A stretch of 64,000 nucleotides of DNA. Origin: CAWCDJ01 sp963836015 (lineage in GTDB: Bacteria > Acidobacteriota > Terriglobia > Bryobacterales > Bryobacteraceae). The stretch spans positions 1,054,001-1,118,000 of the forward strand of contig CAWIIF010000004.1 in NCBI GenBank assembly GCA_963836015.1, in the 5' to 3' direction. The notes beneath the pieces were generated by a model. It was given only the letters and a program-made list of their open reading frames with translations, made no database searches and was not told the DNA's origin. This document shows positions 16,029 through 24,279 of this stretch, in pieces; position 1 is the stretch's first letter; each line of letters opens with the position of its first letter. The translations under genes and the position numbers were made by a program.

Positions 16029-18677
16029 ATGAACGTGTTCGGAAAAGAGAAATGCCGGCGCTGTGGAGCTGTGATTCCCTCGACGTCGACCGGGAAGCTC
16101 TGCCCTGCTTGTCTTCTGTCAGGCGCCTTGGAGCCGTCCGATGACCAGGCCGAGACCATCACGGTAGCGCCGGCAGGGCCGCTCTCTCTGCACGGGCCGT
16201 CGGAATTCCCTTGCGAATTCGGCGGCTACCGGTTGCTGGGGCTGCTCGGGCGCGGCGGAATGGGCGTCGTGTATGAGGCCGAGCAACTCTCTACCGGCCG
16301 CCGTCTGGCCCTGAAGATGCTCGGGCGGCAGCTCGATTCGCCGGACATGCGGCAGAGGTTTCTCCGCGAAGGCCGCCTCGCGGCGCGTGTCAACCATCCG
16401 AATAGTCTCTACATTTTCGGCAGCGAGGAAATCGAAGGCCACCCCGTGATCACGATGGAGATCGCCAGTGGTGGCACGCTCAAGGACAAACTCAAGCAAC
16501 GCGGTCCTCTGCCTGTGAAAGAGGCGGTTGACGCCATTCTCGATGTCATTTCCGGCCTGGAATCCGCCTTTGCGAACGGCGTGCTCCACCGCGACGTCAA
16601 GCCATCCAACTGCTTCGTCTCACCCGATGGTTCGGTGAAGGTGGGTGATTTCGGCCTATCGGTTTCCACGCTGGCCAAGACCGACATCTTCGTAACGGCT
16701 CACGGCGTGAAGATCATGGGTACTCCGGCCTTTGCCTCGCCCGAACAGTTGCGGGGTGACACGCTGGACGTGCGCGCCGACATCTACTCGGTTGGCGCCA
16801 CGCTGTTCACGCTGCTTACCGACCGGCCGCCGTTCGAAGGAGACAACGCGGTTCAGGTGGTGGCCAACGCCGTCAACCAGGATCCGCCGCCGTTGGATGA
16901 ATTGCGGAAAGACGTGCCGCCAGCACTGGCGCGGGTCGTCCGTCGCTGTCTCGCCAAGGAAGCGGACCGGCGCTACACCGGCTACGCCGCCCTGCGAAAC
17001 GCACTGCTACCCTTCAGTTCGAAGGAACCGGAGCCGGCGAACATGAAGGTCCGGGCGTCCGCCGGCTATATCGATTACTTAATCGCCTTTTTGCCCGCCT
17101 ACGTGACGCTGATGTTCGTAGTGGGAGCTGAGCAGTTCATCTATCGACCTGTTGTCGAACGCACTCTGTACTCCGCCAGATACTACTTCCTTTTCTTCGG
17201 CCTCGGATTCCTCTACTTCAGCATCTGCGAAGGGATCTGGGGCGCCGGGCTCGGCATGTGGCTCAAGGGGTTGCAGGTCGTTCGTCCCAACGGCCGCCGG
17301 CCAGGAGTTGGCCGGGCCTTGCTACGGATCTTCATCCCCATTCTGTCGATCGAAGCTGTCCGGATGCCCCTATCGATGGTGCTGTTTCCCAACACCGATT
17401 GGACCGGGCTTCAAATCGCGATGTTTATCGTAGTTGCCAACGTCTGCGGTTGGATTCCGGCCTTGTTGACGTTGACGGCGCGCCGGGAGAACGGTTTTGC
17501 CACCGTATGGGACCTCGCGAGCGGAACCAGGGTAATTGTGAAGCCGAAAGGCACGAAGCGGCCGTCGATTGAACCTATAGTCCAGGCGGAGAATCCGCCC
17601 AACAGTGCAAGTTCGCTCGGGCCCTACCAGATTATTGAGGAGATTGTTCCCGCGAAATGGATCCTTGGCGTCGACCCCGTGCTGTGCCGGCCGGTCTGGC
17701 TGCTGCGGACCGCATCGGAGCTCTCCCGCGCGCGGCGAGACGTCGCGCGGTCCGGCCGTCTGCGCTGGCTCCAGAAGGTCGAAGCGGATGGAGCCGTCTG
17801 GGATGCCTTTGAGGCGATTCCGGGAGCGCCGTTTTCCGGTTTGGTCGGAGGAGGGAAACACGTGCCCTGGTCCACCCTTCGCCACTGGCTCCATGATCTG
17901 GCCGCGGAACTATGGGCTGCCACAGGAGATCAAACCTTGCCCGCGGCGCTGAGCCTCGACCATGTCTGGATCACGGCGGACGGACGCGCCGTGCTGTTCG
18001 ACGAACCCTGGCCTGACGTCAAAGCCCCTGCCGGGACCATCCCGGTAGGCGACCTCGCGGGTCAGCAGCGTTTCCTGAACGTTGTCGCCTCCTGCGTGGA
18101 ACCCACCGGTCTGCCGCTTCACGCCAGACCCGTCTTGCGGAACCTCAAAGATGGGAAATTGGAGAAGCTGAGCTTCCTCACTGGCACGCTTCGTGGACTG
18201 CTCGACCGGCCGGCGGAGGTTGGGAGGGGAATTCGAGCGGGCGCGATCTTCATGGTACCCCTCTACATTTGGATCGCGTTCTTTGTCGGATACTTCCAGG
18301 ATAAGCCGTTGAACGAACCGCTGAGCGCGATCGTCTTCGTCTCCGCCGTCATAGTTGCGGGCGCCGCGCTCATTCAACTCCTGGAGCTCCCATTCCGCAG
18401 CACCGTCGGCCACTCGATCTTCCGGTTGGCGGTGATCAACGCCAAAGGGGCGCCGGCCTCCCGATCGCACCTGCTGGTTCGTTGGGCGATCATTTGGCTG
18501 CCCCTGTTGCTACCCGCGGCGCTCGTGGCTCTGTGGTTGGACAGAGTTGAAGGGATCGCTGTAGTCTACTTTTTCTTGCTGCTTCTCCTGTGGGTCGGCA
18601 CGGCGGCTTATGTCGTCGTTAATCCCCACCGCGGATTCCACGACCGGCTGGCGCGGACTTGGGTTGTGCGACAGTGA
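16029..18677 (+). CDS. Membrane Ser/Thr kinase: zinc ribbon, kinase, RDD, pseudokinase, RDD
   Basis: 882 residues; start at ATG 16029 with AGGAG 8 bases upstream. A zinc ribbon (C9, C12, C25, C28) precedes a PknB-type kinase (about 66-330) with GRGGMG loop, K96, HRDVKPSN (187-194) and DFG (207-209). Residues about 340-500 are an RDD membrane domain (ASAGYIDYLIAFLPAY; WLKGLQVVRPNGRRPG). Residues about 532-662 again look kinase-shaped (GPYQIIEEIV to LSLDHVWITADGRAVLFDEP), but the lysine, HRD and DFG are lost. Residues about 735-882 are a second RDD unit ending FHDRLARTWV. I infer a duplicated kinase-RDD unit with a dead second kinase. It probably signals to the upstream ECF sigma factor. Confidence 0.9.
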   Translation: MNVFGKEKCRRCGAVIPSTSTGKLCPACLLSGALEPSDDQAETITVAPAGPLSLHGPSEFPCEFGGYRLLGLLGRGGMGVVYEAEQLSTGRRLALKMLGRQLDSPDMRQRFLREGRLAARVNHPNSLYIFGSEEIEGHPVITMEIASGGTLKDKLKQRGPLPVKEAVDAILDVISGLESAFANGVLHRDVKPSNCFVSPDGSVKVGDFGLSVSTLAKTDIFVTAHGVKIMGTPAFASPEQLRGDTLDVRADIYSVGATLFTLLTDRPPFEGDNAVQVVANAVNQDPPPLDELRKDVPPALARVVRRCLAKEADRRYTGYAALRNALLPFSSKEPEPANMKVRASAGYIDYLIAFLPAYVTLMFVVGAEQFIYRPVVERTLYSARYYFLFFGLGFLYFSICEGIWGAGLGMWLKGLQVVRPNGRRPGVGRALLRIFIPILSIEAVRMPLSMVLFPNTDWTGLQIAMFIVVANVCGWIPALLTLTARRENGFATVWDLASGTRVIVKPKGTKRPSIEPIVQAENPPNSASSLGPYQIIEEIVPAKWILGVDPVLCRPVWLLRTASELSRARRDVARSGRLRWLQKVEADGAVWDAFEAIPGAPFSGLVGGGKHVPWSTLRHWLHDLAAELWAATGDQTLPAALSLDHVWITADGRAVLFDEPWPDVKAPAGTIPVGDLAGQQRFLNVVASCVEPTGLPLHARPVLRNLKDGKLEKLSFLTGTLRGLLDRPAEVGRGIRAGAIFMVPLYIWIAFFVGYFQDKPLNEPLSAIVFVSAVIVAGAALIQLLELPFRSTVGHSIFRLAVINAKGAPASRSHLLVRWAIIWLPLLLPAALVALWLDRVEGIAVVYFFLLLLLWVGTAAYVVVNPHRGFHDRLARTWVVRQ

Positions 18678-18782
18678 GGCCGGGCAAGCCGCCCGACCCG
18701 CTCTCACCAATGATGCACACGCCGGCCGGATCACTCGCCCCTTGGCGACTGATCGCGAGCCACCTTCCAAGAAAACGAGATT

Positions 18783-21296
18783 CTATTCCGAGCGCATGGC
18801 CACCATCGGCAGTACCGACGCGGCGCGGCGTGCCGGGCCGAGGCTGGCAACGACCGCGACGAGTATCGCAATCGCAGCGCCGACCACGTACGCGAGCGTC
18901 TCCACGTGGCTGAGCGGGATGCCCATGCGTTCACCGTTCAGGCGAATGAGGGCGGCTGTGAGAATGAGTCCAACGCCCACGCCAGGCGCGGTGAGCTTGA
19001 CGACATCAAAGAGGATCATACCCAGCACGCGTGGGCGCGAGGCGCCCAGCGCGACGCGCACGGCGATCTCGCGAGTGCGCGTCGCGACCATCAATCCGAC
19101 GACGCCGTAGATTCCAAGCGCAGACAGCATCAGGACCACGCCGCCAGTGGCACCCGCGATTGCCGACTGTTTCAGGAAGTCGTTCATGCTGTTTTTTCGA
19201 AGGGAAACGCCGGTAACGATACGGTCGCGCCGAAATTCCGGGTCGAGCTGCCGAACCACGTTCTCGAGAACCGCGGTTATCTTCCCCGGTTGTTCCCCGG
19301 CCGCGCTGCGCGCGATCAGTAATAGATTCGGCAGTCGGTTGCCTTCATCGTCAGTGGATACGGAATTCCGGCGCAAATTCGAGTGCTGAGCCAGCGGCAG
19401 CAGCAATTGTGCCCGTTCCGTGCTCATCTGGGAAGTGGGGAAATCGCCGGTGACACCAATGATCGTGAGGGTTTGTGGCGGCTTGTCTGCGGAGCCAGTT
19501 GCACCGGCGCCGAAGGTCAATCGTTTGCCGATCGCTTCGACGACTCCGGCATTCGGGAAGAGTTGATCGGCGAGCGGTTTCGTGATGATTGTCACCTTCT
19601 CGGAGCCTGGACTGTCATCGCCGCTGAAATCGCGGCCGCTCAAAAGCGGTACGCCCATCGTATTCAGGTAACCGTCACCGACGCGAGTCACCTGGACGTG
19701 GACGAGCGCCGAAGCTTCCGTCTGCAGCGATACGGTCGTTCCGCGACCTCGAAAGTCCAGCGGCAGGCCATCCGCTAAAGTGACAGATGCAATACCGCTC
19801 GCCTTGGCAAGATTGTCCCGGAGGCTTCGGATTCGGAAATCCATGGCCGCAGCGTTGTCAGTCTCAGGACCGGCGGTAAGCTCCAGCGGCGCTGCGTACA
19901 GAAGGTCGGGATTGAATCCGAGATCGGATGTTGCCGTTGAGTGGACGCGATCAAGGCCGATACCACTAATGACCAGCAGGGGCACCGCTATCGCGACCTG
20001 CAACGCCGCAATGAAGCGATGAACGCGGCCAACGCGGAGCCCGCCTGCGCCGGCATCGTCTTTCAAGGCAGAGATGATCACGGGACGGCTGAAACGAATC
20101 GCCGGCAAAAATCCGAAGACCAGGCTTGTCAAAAGGCAGAGCCCGATACAGATCCCGACCATGGAAAGATCGAGTTTCAGGGCGTCCTGGAGCGGAGCCG
20201 GTATAGGTTGCCCGGAGAGCCGGGAAACGACCGTCGGAGCATTGAAAAGCACCAGCGAAGCGAAGGTCCCTCCGGCAGCCGCCAGCAATACGGCTTCGGT
20301 CAAAAGAAGCCTGGCCAGCCGTAGCCGGCTGGCGCCGATCGCCTGACGTATCGATAGCTCCCTGTCACGCATGGCGCTGCGAACCTGCATCATGCCGGAG
20401 ATATTCAGGCACACGACCAGAAGCACCGCCCCGGTCAGGGTCATCCCGACCGCCTCAAGCACGCGGAATTGCGAACGATCGAGAACGCCCAGAGGGTCAT
20501 ATGCCTCGACCATGCCGGCCTTGATCTGGTTCGTCGCCGGATACTCTTTGGCCAGTCGCGCTGTAATGCCGGCAACCGCCGCGCTCGCCTGCGCAACACT
20601 AACCCCTGGCGAAAGGCGGCCGTGGATGTGCAACCATTCCTTGCCACGGTCGAAACGAGCATTGCTGTCCGTAAGTAGAAGGGGATACCGTTCGAGCGGA
20701 ACAAACAATTCTCTTCCCTGAAGACCGAGGTGCCCCTGGAACTGATCGGGTGCGATGCCGACCACGACATATGGAACGTTATCCAGTTTGAGCGTTTTGC
20801 CGATGATCTCCGGATCGGCACTCAGGTGGTTCTGCCAGAACTGGTATCCCAGAATCACGACGGCGTCCGTCTGCCCTTCGAATCCAGGTCCGCGCGCCAG
20901 CGGCACGCCGATCGTCTTGAAGTAGTCGGCAGAGATGTACATCGGCCACATGGCCAACTTCAGTCCTGCCGGAAGCTTGATTTCGCTTGGCGCGGTGGCC
21001 CACGCGAAGATCGCAATCCCGGTATCCGAGTTGCGCAGGTCCATGAAGTCCGGATAGGACCACGAGTTGGTCGCCGGTCGCGACCCGTTGGCCGTCGTGA
21101 TAATTTCGACCAGTCCCCTCGTGTTCACGCCGGGAGGGGGTGTGCGTGGTATTCGGGCGAGGTACGGAACCGCGATGACAGGCACCATCCCGATTCCAAG
21201 TGACACGATACACACGAACGTGAACGCGGGAGCCTTCGCCAGCGAGCGGGCGGCATAAACCAAATCGCTCCAGATACCCTTAAACATGTCAACCAT
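18783..21296 (-). CDS. ADOP-type MacB/FtsX ABC permease
   Basis: 837 residues from ATG 21296 (MVDMFKGIWSDLVYAARSL); ATG 21287 is equally possible and neither has a clear ribosome site. Order: first helix (FTFVCIVSLGIGMVPVIAV), MacB core domain (about 50-235), three FtsX helices (LTGAVLLVVCLNISGMMQVR; DRELSIRQAIGASRLRLARL), then a second helix/core/FtsX set ending VATRTREIAVRVALGASRPR. This duplicated layout without an ATPase is the acidobacterial ADOP form. Such proteins are thought to export antibiotics or other small molecules by analogy to MacB; the substrate is unknown. It is intact, unlike the copy cut at the window start, and convergent with the kinase gene. Confidence 0.93.
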   Translation of the reverse strand: MVDMFKGIWSDLVYAARSLAKAPAFTFVCIVSLGIGMVPVIAVPYLARIPRTPPPGVNTRGLVEIITTANGSRPATNSWSYPDFMDLRNSDTGIAIFAWATAPSEIKLPAGLKLAMWPMYISADYFKTIGVPLARGPGFEGQTDAVVILGYQFWQNHLSADPEIIGKTLKLDNVPYVVVGIAPDQFQGHLGLQGRELFVPLERYPLLLTDSNARFDRGKEWLHIHGRLSPGVSVAQASAAVAGITARLAKEYPATNQIKAGMVEAYDPLGVLDRSQFRVLEAVGMTLTGAVLLVVCLNISGMMQVRSAMRDRELSIRQAIGASRLRLARLLLTEAVLLAAAGGTFASLVLFNAPTVVSRLSGQPIPAPLQDALKLDLSMVGICIGLCLLTSLVFGFLPAIRFSRPVIISALKDDAGAGGLRVGRVHRFIAALQVAIAVPLLVISGIGLDRVHSTATSDLGFNPDLLYAAPLELTAGPETDNAAAMDFRIRSLRDNLAKASGIASVTLADGLPLDFRGRGTTVSLQTEASALVHVQVTRVGDGYLNTMGVPLLSGRDFSGDDSPGSEKVTIITKPLADQLFPNAGVVEAIGKRLTFGAGATGSADKPPQTLTIIGVTGDFPTSQMSTERAQLLLPLAQHSNLRRNSVSTDDEGNRLPNLLLIARSAAGEQPGKITAVLENVVRQLDPEFRRDRIVTGVSLRKNSMNDFLKQSAIAGATGGVVLMLSALGIYGVVGLMVATRTREIAVRVALGASRPRVLGMILFDVVKLTAPGVGVGLILTAALIRLNGERMGIPLSHVETLAYVVGAAIAILVAVVASLGPARRAASVLPMVAMRSE

Positions 21297-21535
21297 TGGA
21301 CCACATAGTACTTTGTATTGCAAAGAAGTGGCGACCCTCAGTTGACCGTCGCGTGGCAGGATCGCGAAACTGTACCTTACTTTATCTTCCTTGATGAACC
21401 TGGATGATATAGATCCTGGCCGATTTTGGGGCGTCGCGGCTTTTTTACTTTCGTCAGTTGAGCGGCATAACAGCCGCTTATGGCCGGAGGTGAGTGGTCG
21501 GCGTCACCATTGACGTTAGCTGAACGGTATTGCGC
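21297..21535. other. Intergenic region between sirtuin and ADOP permease genes
   Basis: About 240 bp between two leftward genes. It must hold the ADOP promoter and the end of the sirtuin operon. A small hairpin AGCGGC-ATAACA-GCCGCT (21461-21478) is the only structure I see; it is weak. No gene or RNA is recognisable. Confidence 0.4.
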
Positions 21536-22258
21536 CTAGAGCAGCTTCGGAAGCAACTCGGCGGCGAGGCCGTGCAGGGCGCAGTCAACGATCGCGGTGG
21601 CGGTGGTGGGCTCGGTATTGATCTCGATTACCCGAGCCCCGGCCTGTTTGGCATAGGGAATCAGGCTCGCGGCGGGGAAGACCACGGCCGACGTGCCGAT
21701 TACCAGGAACACTTCGGCCGCGCCGGCGGCGTGCTCCGCCTCTTTCATCATGCCCTCGGGCAGAGGTTCGCCGAACCAGACCGCGCCGGGCCGCGCCAGC
21801 CCGCCGCAGGCGCAGTGCGGGGGGATGCGCGGCAGGGGCACGCGCCGGTTGGGAAAGTTCGCCCCGCACGCGGTACAGCGCATACGCCAGATATCGCCGT
21901 GCAGTTTGAGAATCTTGCCGCTGCCGGCCAAGTCGTGCAGACCGTCCACGTTCTGCGTGATCAGGGTGAAGCGCGGCTTGCGGATTTCGATCTGCACCAG
22001 GGCCTTGTGCGCGGCGTTGGGAACGGCTTTGGCGATGAGGCCGCGGCGCCAGTCGTACCACTCCCATACCAGCTTGGGGTCGCGAGCGAAGGCTTCGGGG
22101 GTGGCGAGATCTTCGGGCTTGTAATCCTTCCAGATGCCGCCCGCGCTACGAAAGGTCGGGACGCCGCTTTCCGCGGAAATACCCGCGCCGGTCAAGACCG
22201 CCACCGACTTCGCCTGTCCCAGCCATTCGCGTACTTTTTCGAGGTTGGCCAAACTCAC
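21536..22258 (-). CDS. cobB: Class III sirtuin, NAD-dependent protein deacylase
   Basis: 240-residue Sir2 protein that removes acyl groups from lysines using NAD. NAD motif GAGISAESGVPTFR (24-37), TQNVDGLH (101-108), catalytic H120 in LKLHGD, and a zinc site with C128, C131, C149 and C151. Y68 and R71 in WEWYDWRR match the Y-x-x-R pair that lets SIRT5/CobB-type enzymes take succinyl or malonyl lysine. GTG start at 22258 overlaps the upstream gene's stop (GTGA). It is the last gene of a chain with acyl-CoA dehydrogenase and methylmalonyl-CoA enzymes, whose acyl-CoAs could cause the lysine acylation it reverses (inference). Confidence 0.94.
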   Translation of the reverse strand: MSLANLEKVREWLGQAKSVAVLTGAGISAESGVPTFRSAGGIWKDYKPEDLATPEAFARDPKLVWEWYDWRRGLIAKAVPNAAHKALVQIEIRKPRFTLITQNVDGLHDLAGSGKILKLHGDIWRMRCTACGANFPNRRVPLPRIPPHCACGGLARPGAVWFGEPLPEGMMKEAEHAAGAAEVFLVIGTSAVVFPAASLIPYAKQAGARVIEINTEPTTATAIVDCALHGLAAELLPKLL

Positions 22259-23436
22259 AGTTTAACCGCCCGCCGCACCTGTGCGAGAATCTCCGCCACG
22301 TCGGGGCGGTCCACCCGAATCACGGTCGAGCGTTCGCCGGCCGGCTGCCACCGTTCGAACATGCGCGGTGCGGGGAATCCCGCGAAGATGCTGACCAGCG
22401 GGACATCGCAAGCGGCGGCCACGTGCTGACCGGCGGAATCGTAGCCGACATAGAGGCTGCTGCCGGCGATGATCTCCGCAAAACCGGCGAAGCTGCCCTC
22501 CCAGAACTGCGCCGCCACGCGCGAGCGCTCTGCCGCGCGGGCGACGCGTTCGGCCTCTTCGCCGCCGGCGCCGCGATCGATGACGAGCGGCAGGCCGGTC
22601 CCCGCAAGCAGCGCCAGCAATTGTTCTTCGAACGGATCGGGAATGCGCTTGGCCGGGTTCTCACCCACCCCCAGGCTCACGGCGATGCGCGGGATGGGCG
22701 CCGCCGGCGCGCCGAGGGCCACGTAGGGCCGGGCGCCGCGGACGTCGAGCGTTTCCTCCGCCCACTGCGCGGCCAGCTCGGGCAGCGTCCCAGAGCCATT
22801 CGCTCCGTAGGCGCGGCTTTCGAACAGGTGGTAGCGATCCTCCGGACATACGGGCAGCAGGCCGAGCTGCGTCAGGCGGGAATCGGGGTCGATGACGATC
22901 GAGTCCGGCCCGGAGAGCAGAGCTTTCAACTCGTCCCACACGGCCAGGCGCTCCCGCAGGCCGCCGCGCCGGTACTCCACGGGGGCGTGGCGCACGCGCG
23001 GATCGGCCGCGAACAGCTCGTAGTTCTTGCGCGGACCGGCAAAGATCATCTCGGCGTCCGGAAAGCGTTCCTTGACAGCCGACAGCAGCACGCTGGTGAC
23101 CGCCACATCGGCGCCCAGGGTCACGCGCGAGAGCACGAAGATCCGGCGCGGGCTGCCGTGAATGCTCCGCACGTTGCGAGCCTGCTCGTAATGCGCCACC
23201 AGCGACGCCGCGTCCACACCCTCCCGCGACATCGCCACGGCCTGCGAGAAAAGCCTCGCGTAGGTCGTGCACAGCGCGGGCTCGAAGCGGTCCGCCAGCC
23301 CTTCCACCAGGATGCCGAAGAGCGCCTGGCCGCACGGCTCTTCGACCAGCTCGCGGGGCAATTCCTCGGGAGGGTTCCCGGCGATCGACTGCTCCAGGAC
23401 CTCGCGCGCGATCCGGTTACACGAAGTACTTGTCAA
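22255..23436 (-). CDS. GT9 (heptosyltransferase)-like protein
   Basis: 393 residues. After an N-terminal extension of about 90 residues without recognised homology comes a GT-B fold of the glycosyltransferase 9 type: RRIFVLSRVTLGADVAVTSV, a nucleotide-sugar region PRIAVSLGVGENPAKRIPD, and the late LYVGYDSAGQHVAAACDVPL, which corresponds to the GVDSGxxHLA motif. Several key positions differ from LPS heptosyltransferases, so donor and acceptor are uncertain and it may not make LPS. The only start keeping the whole protein is TTG 23436, which lies 20 bp inside the end of mtnP, suggesting translational coupling. A second, more typical GT9 gene is at 49403. Confidence 0.72.
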   Translation of the reverse strand: MTSTSCNRIAREVLEQSIAGNPPEELPRELVEEPCGQALFGILVEGLADRFEPALCTTYARLFSQAVAMSREGVDAASLVAHYEQARNVRSIHGSPRRIFVLSRVTLGADVAVTSVLLSAVKERFPDAEMIFAGPRKNYELFAADPRVRHAPVEYRRGGLRERLAVWDELKALLSGPDSIVIDPDSRLTQLGLLPVCPEDRYHLFESRAYGANGSGTLPELAAQWAEETLDVRGARPYVALGAPAAPIPRIAVSLGVGENPAKRIPDPFEEQLLALLAGTGLPLVIDRGAGGEEAERVARAAERSRVAAQFWEGSFAGFAEIIAGSSLYVGYDSAGQHVAAACDVPLVSIFAGFPAPRMFERWQPAGERSTVIRVDRPDVAEILAQVRRAVKL

Positions 23437-24277
23437 TCAGGATCCCCAGCTTCCTCCGGGTTGTTTCGGGCACCATTTTACGGTCGGTGATGATGGCGTG
23501 CGAAAGGGCCGACCCGCACTTGCAGGTGCGCTCCAGGGGCATGGCGGCCACGGCTTCGGCCACCACGCGGCAGGCGTTTCCGGCGTTCTGCACCAGGTTG
23601 GCGATGATGTCGTTGACGGTGACGGCGTCGTGATCGGGGTGCCAGCAGTCGTAGTCGGTCACCATGGCCACGGTCACGTAGCAGATCTCCGCCTCGCGCG
23701 CGAGTTTGGCCTCCTGCAGGTTGGTCATGCCGATCACGTCCATGCCCCAGCTCCGGTACACGTTCGACTCCGCCTTGGTGGAGAACGCCGGGCCTTCCAT
23801 GCAGAGATACGTGCCACCCTTTTTGGTCTGGACGCCCACGGCGGCACAGGCGCTGGCCAACACTTCCGACATCTGCGGGCAGACCGGATCGGCGAAGCTG
23901 ATGTGGGCCACCAGCCCTTCGCCGAAAAAGGTGGAGATGCGGCCCCGCGTGCGGTCGAAGAACTGGTCGGGGATGACGAAATCGAGCGGCTTGTGCTCTT
24001 CCTTGAGCGAGCCGACCGCGCTGAGAGAGATGATCCGCTCCACCCCCAGCGATTTCATGCCGTAGATGTTGGCGCGGAAGTTCAGCTCCGAAGGCGAGAT
24101 GCGATGTCCACGCCCGTGCCGCGCCAGAAAGGCGACGCGCCGCCCGGCCAGTTGGCCGAGCACGAAATTGTCCGAAGGCGCGCCGAACGGGGTCTCGATG
24201 AGCGCCTCTTCCTGAGCTTCGAAGCCGGGCATGGAGTAGAGCCCGCTGCCGCCGATGATTCCGATTTCCGCTTTCAA
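23417..24277 (-). CDS. mtnP: S-methyl-5'-thioadenosine phosphorylase
   Basis: 286-residue trimeric phosphorylase that splits methylthioadenosine into adenine and methylthioribose-1-phosphate for methionine salvage. Typical segments: IGIIGGSGLYSMPGF, phosphate site LARHGRGHRISPSELNFRAN, SLSAVGSL, the family motif GTYLCMEGPAFSTKAES, MTNLQEAKLARE and TDYDCWHPDHDAV. The best start is TTG 24277, 8 bases after AGGAG; another TTG at 24283 is too close to that site. It overlaps the following GT9-like gene by 20 bp and starts 2 bp after the preceding stop. No other methionine-salvage gene is present. Confidence 0.95.
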   Translation of the reverse strand: MKAEIGIIGGSGLYSMPGFEAQEEALIETPFGAPSDNFVLGQLAGRRVAFLARHGRGHRISPSELNFRANIYGMKSLGVERIISLSAVGSLKEEHKPLDFVIPDQFFDRTRGRISTFFGEGLVAHISFADPVCPQMSEVLASACAAVGVQTKKGGTYLCMEGPAFSTKAESNVYRSWGMDVIGMTNLQEAKLAREAEICYVTVAMVTDYDCWHPDHDAVTVNDIIANLVQNAGNACRVVAEAVAAMPLERTCKCGSALSHAIITDRKMVPETTRRKLGILIDKYFV

Positions 24278-24279
24278 AT

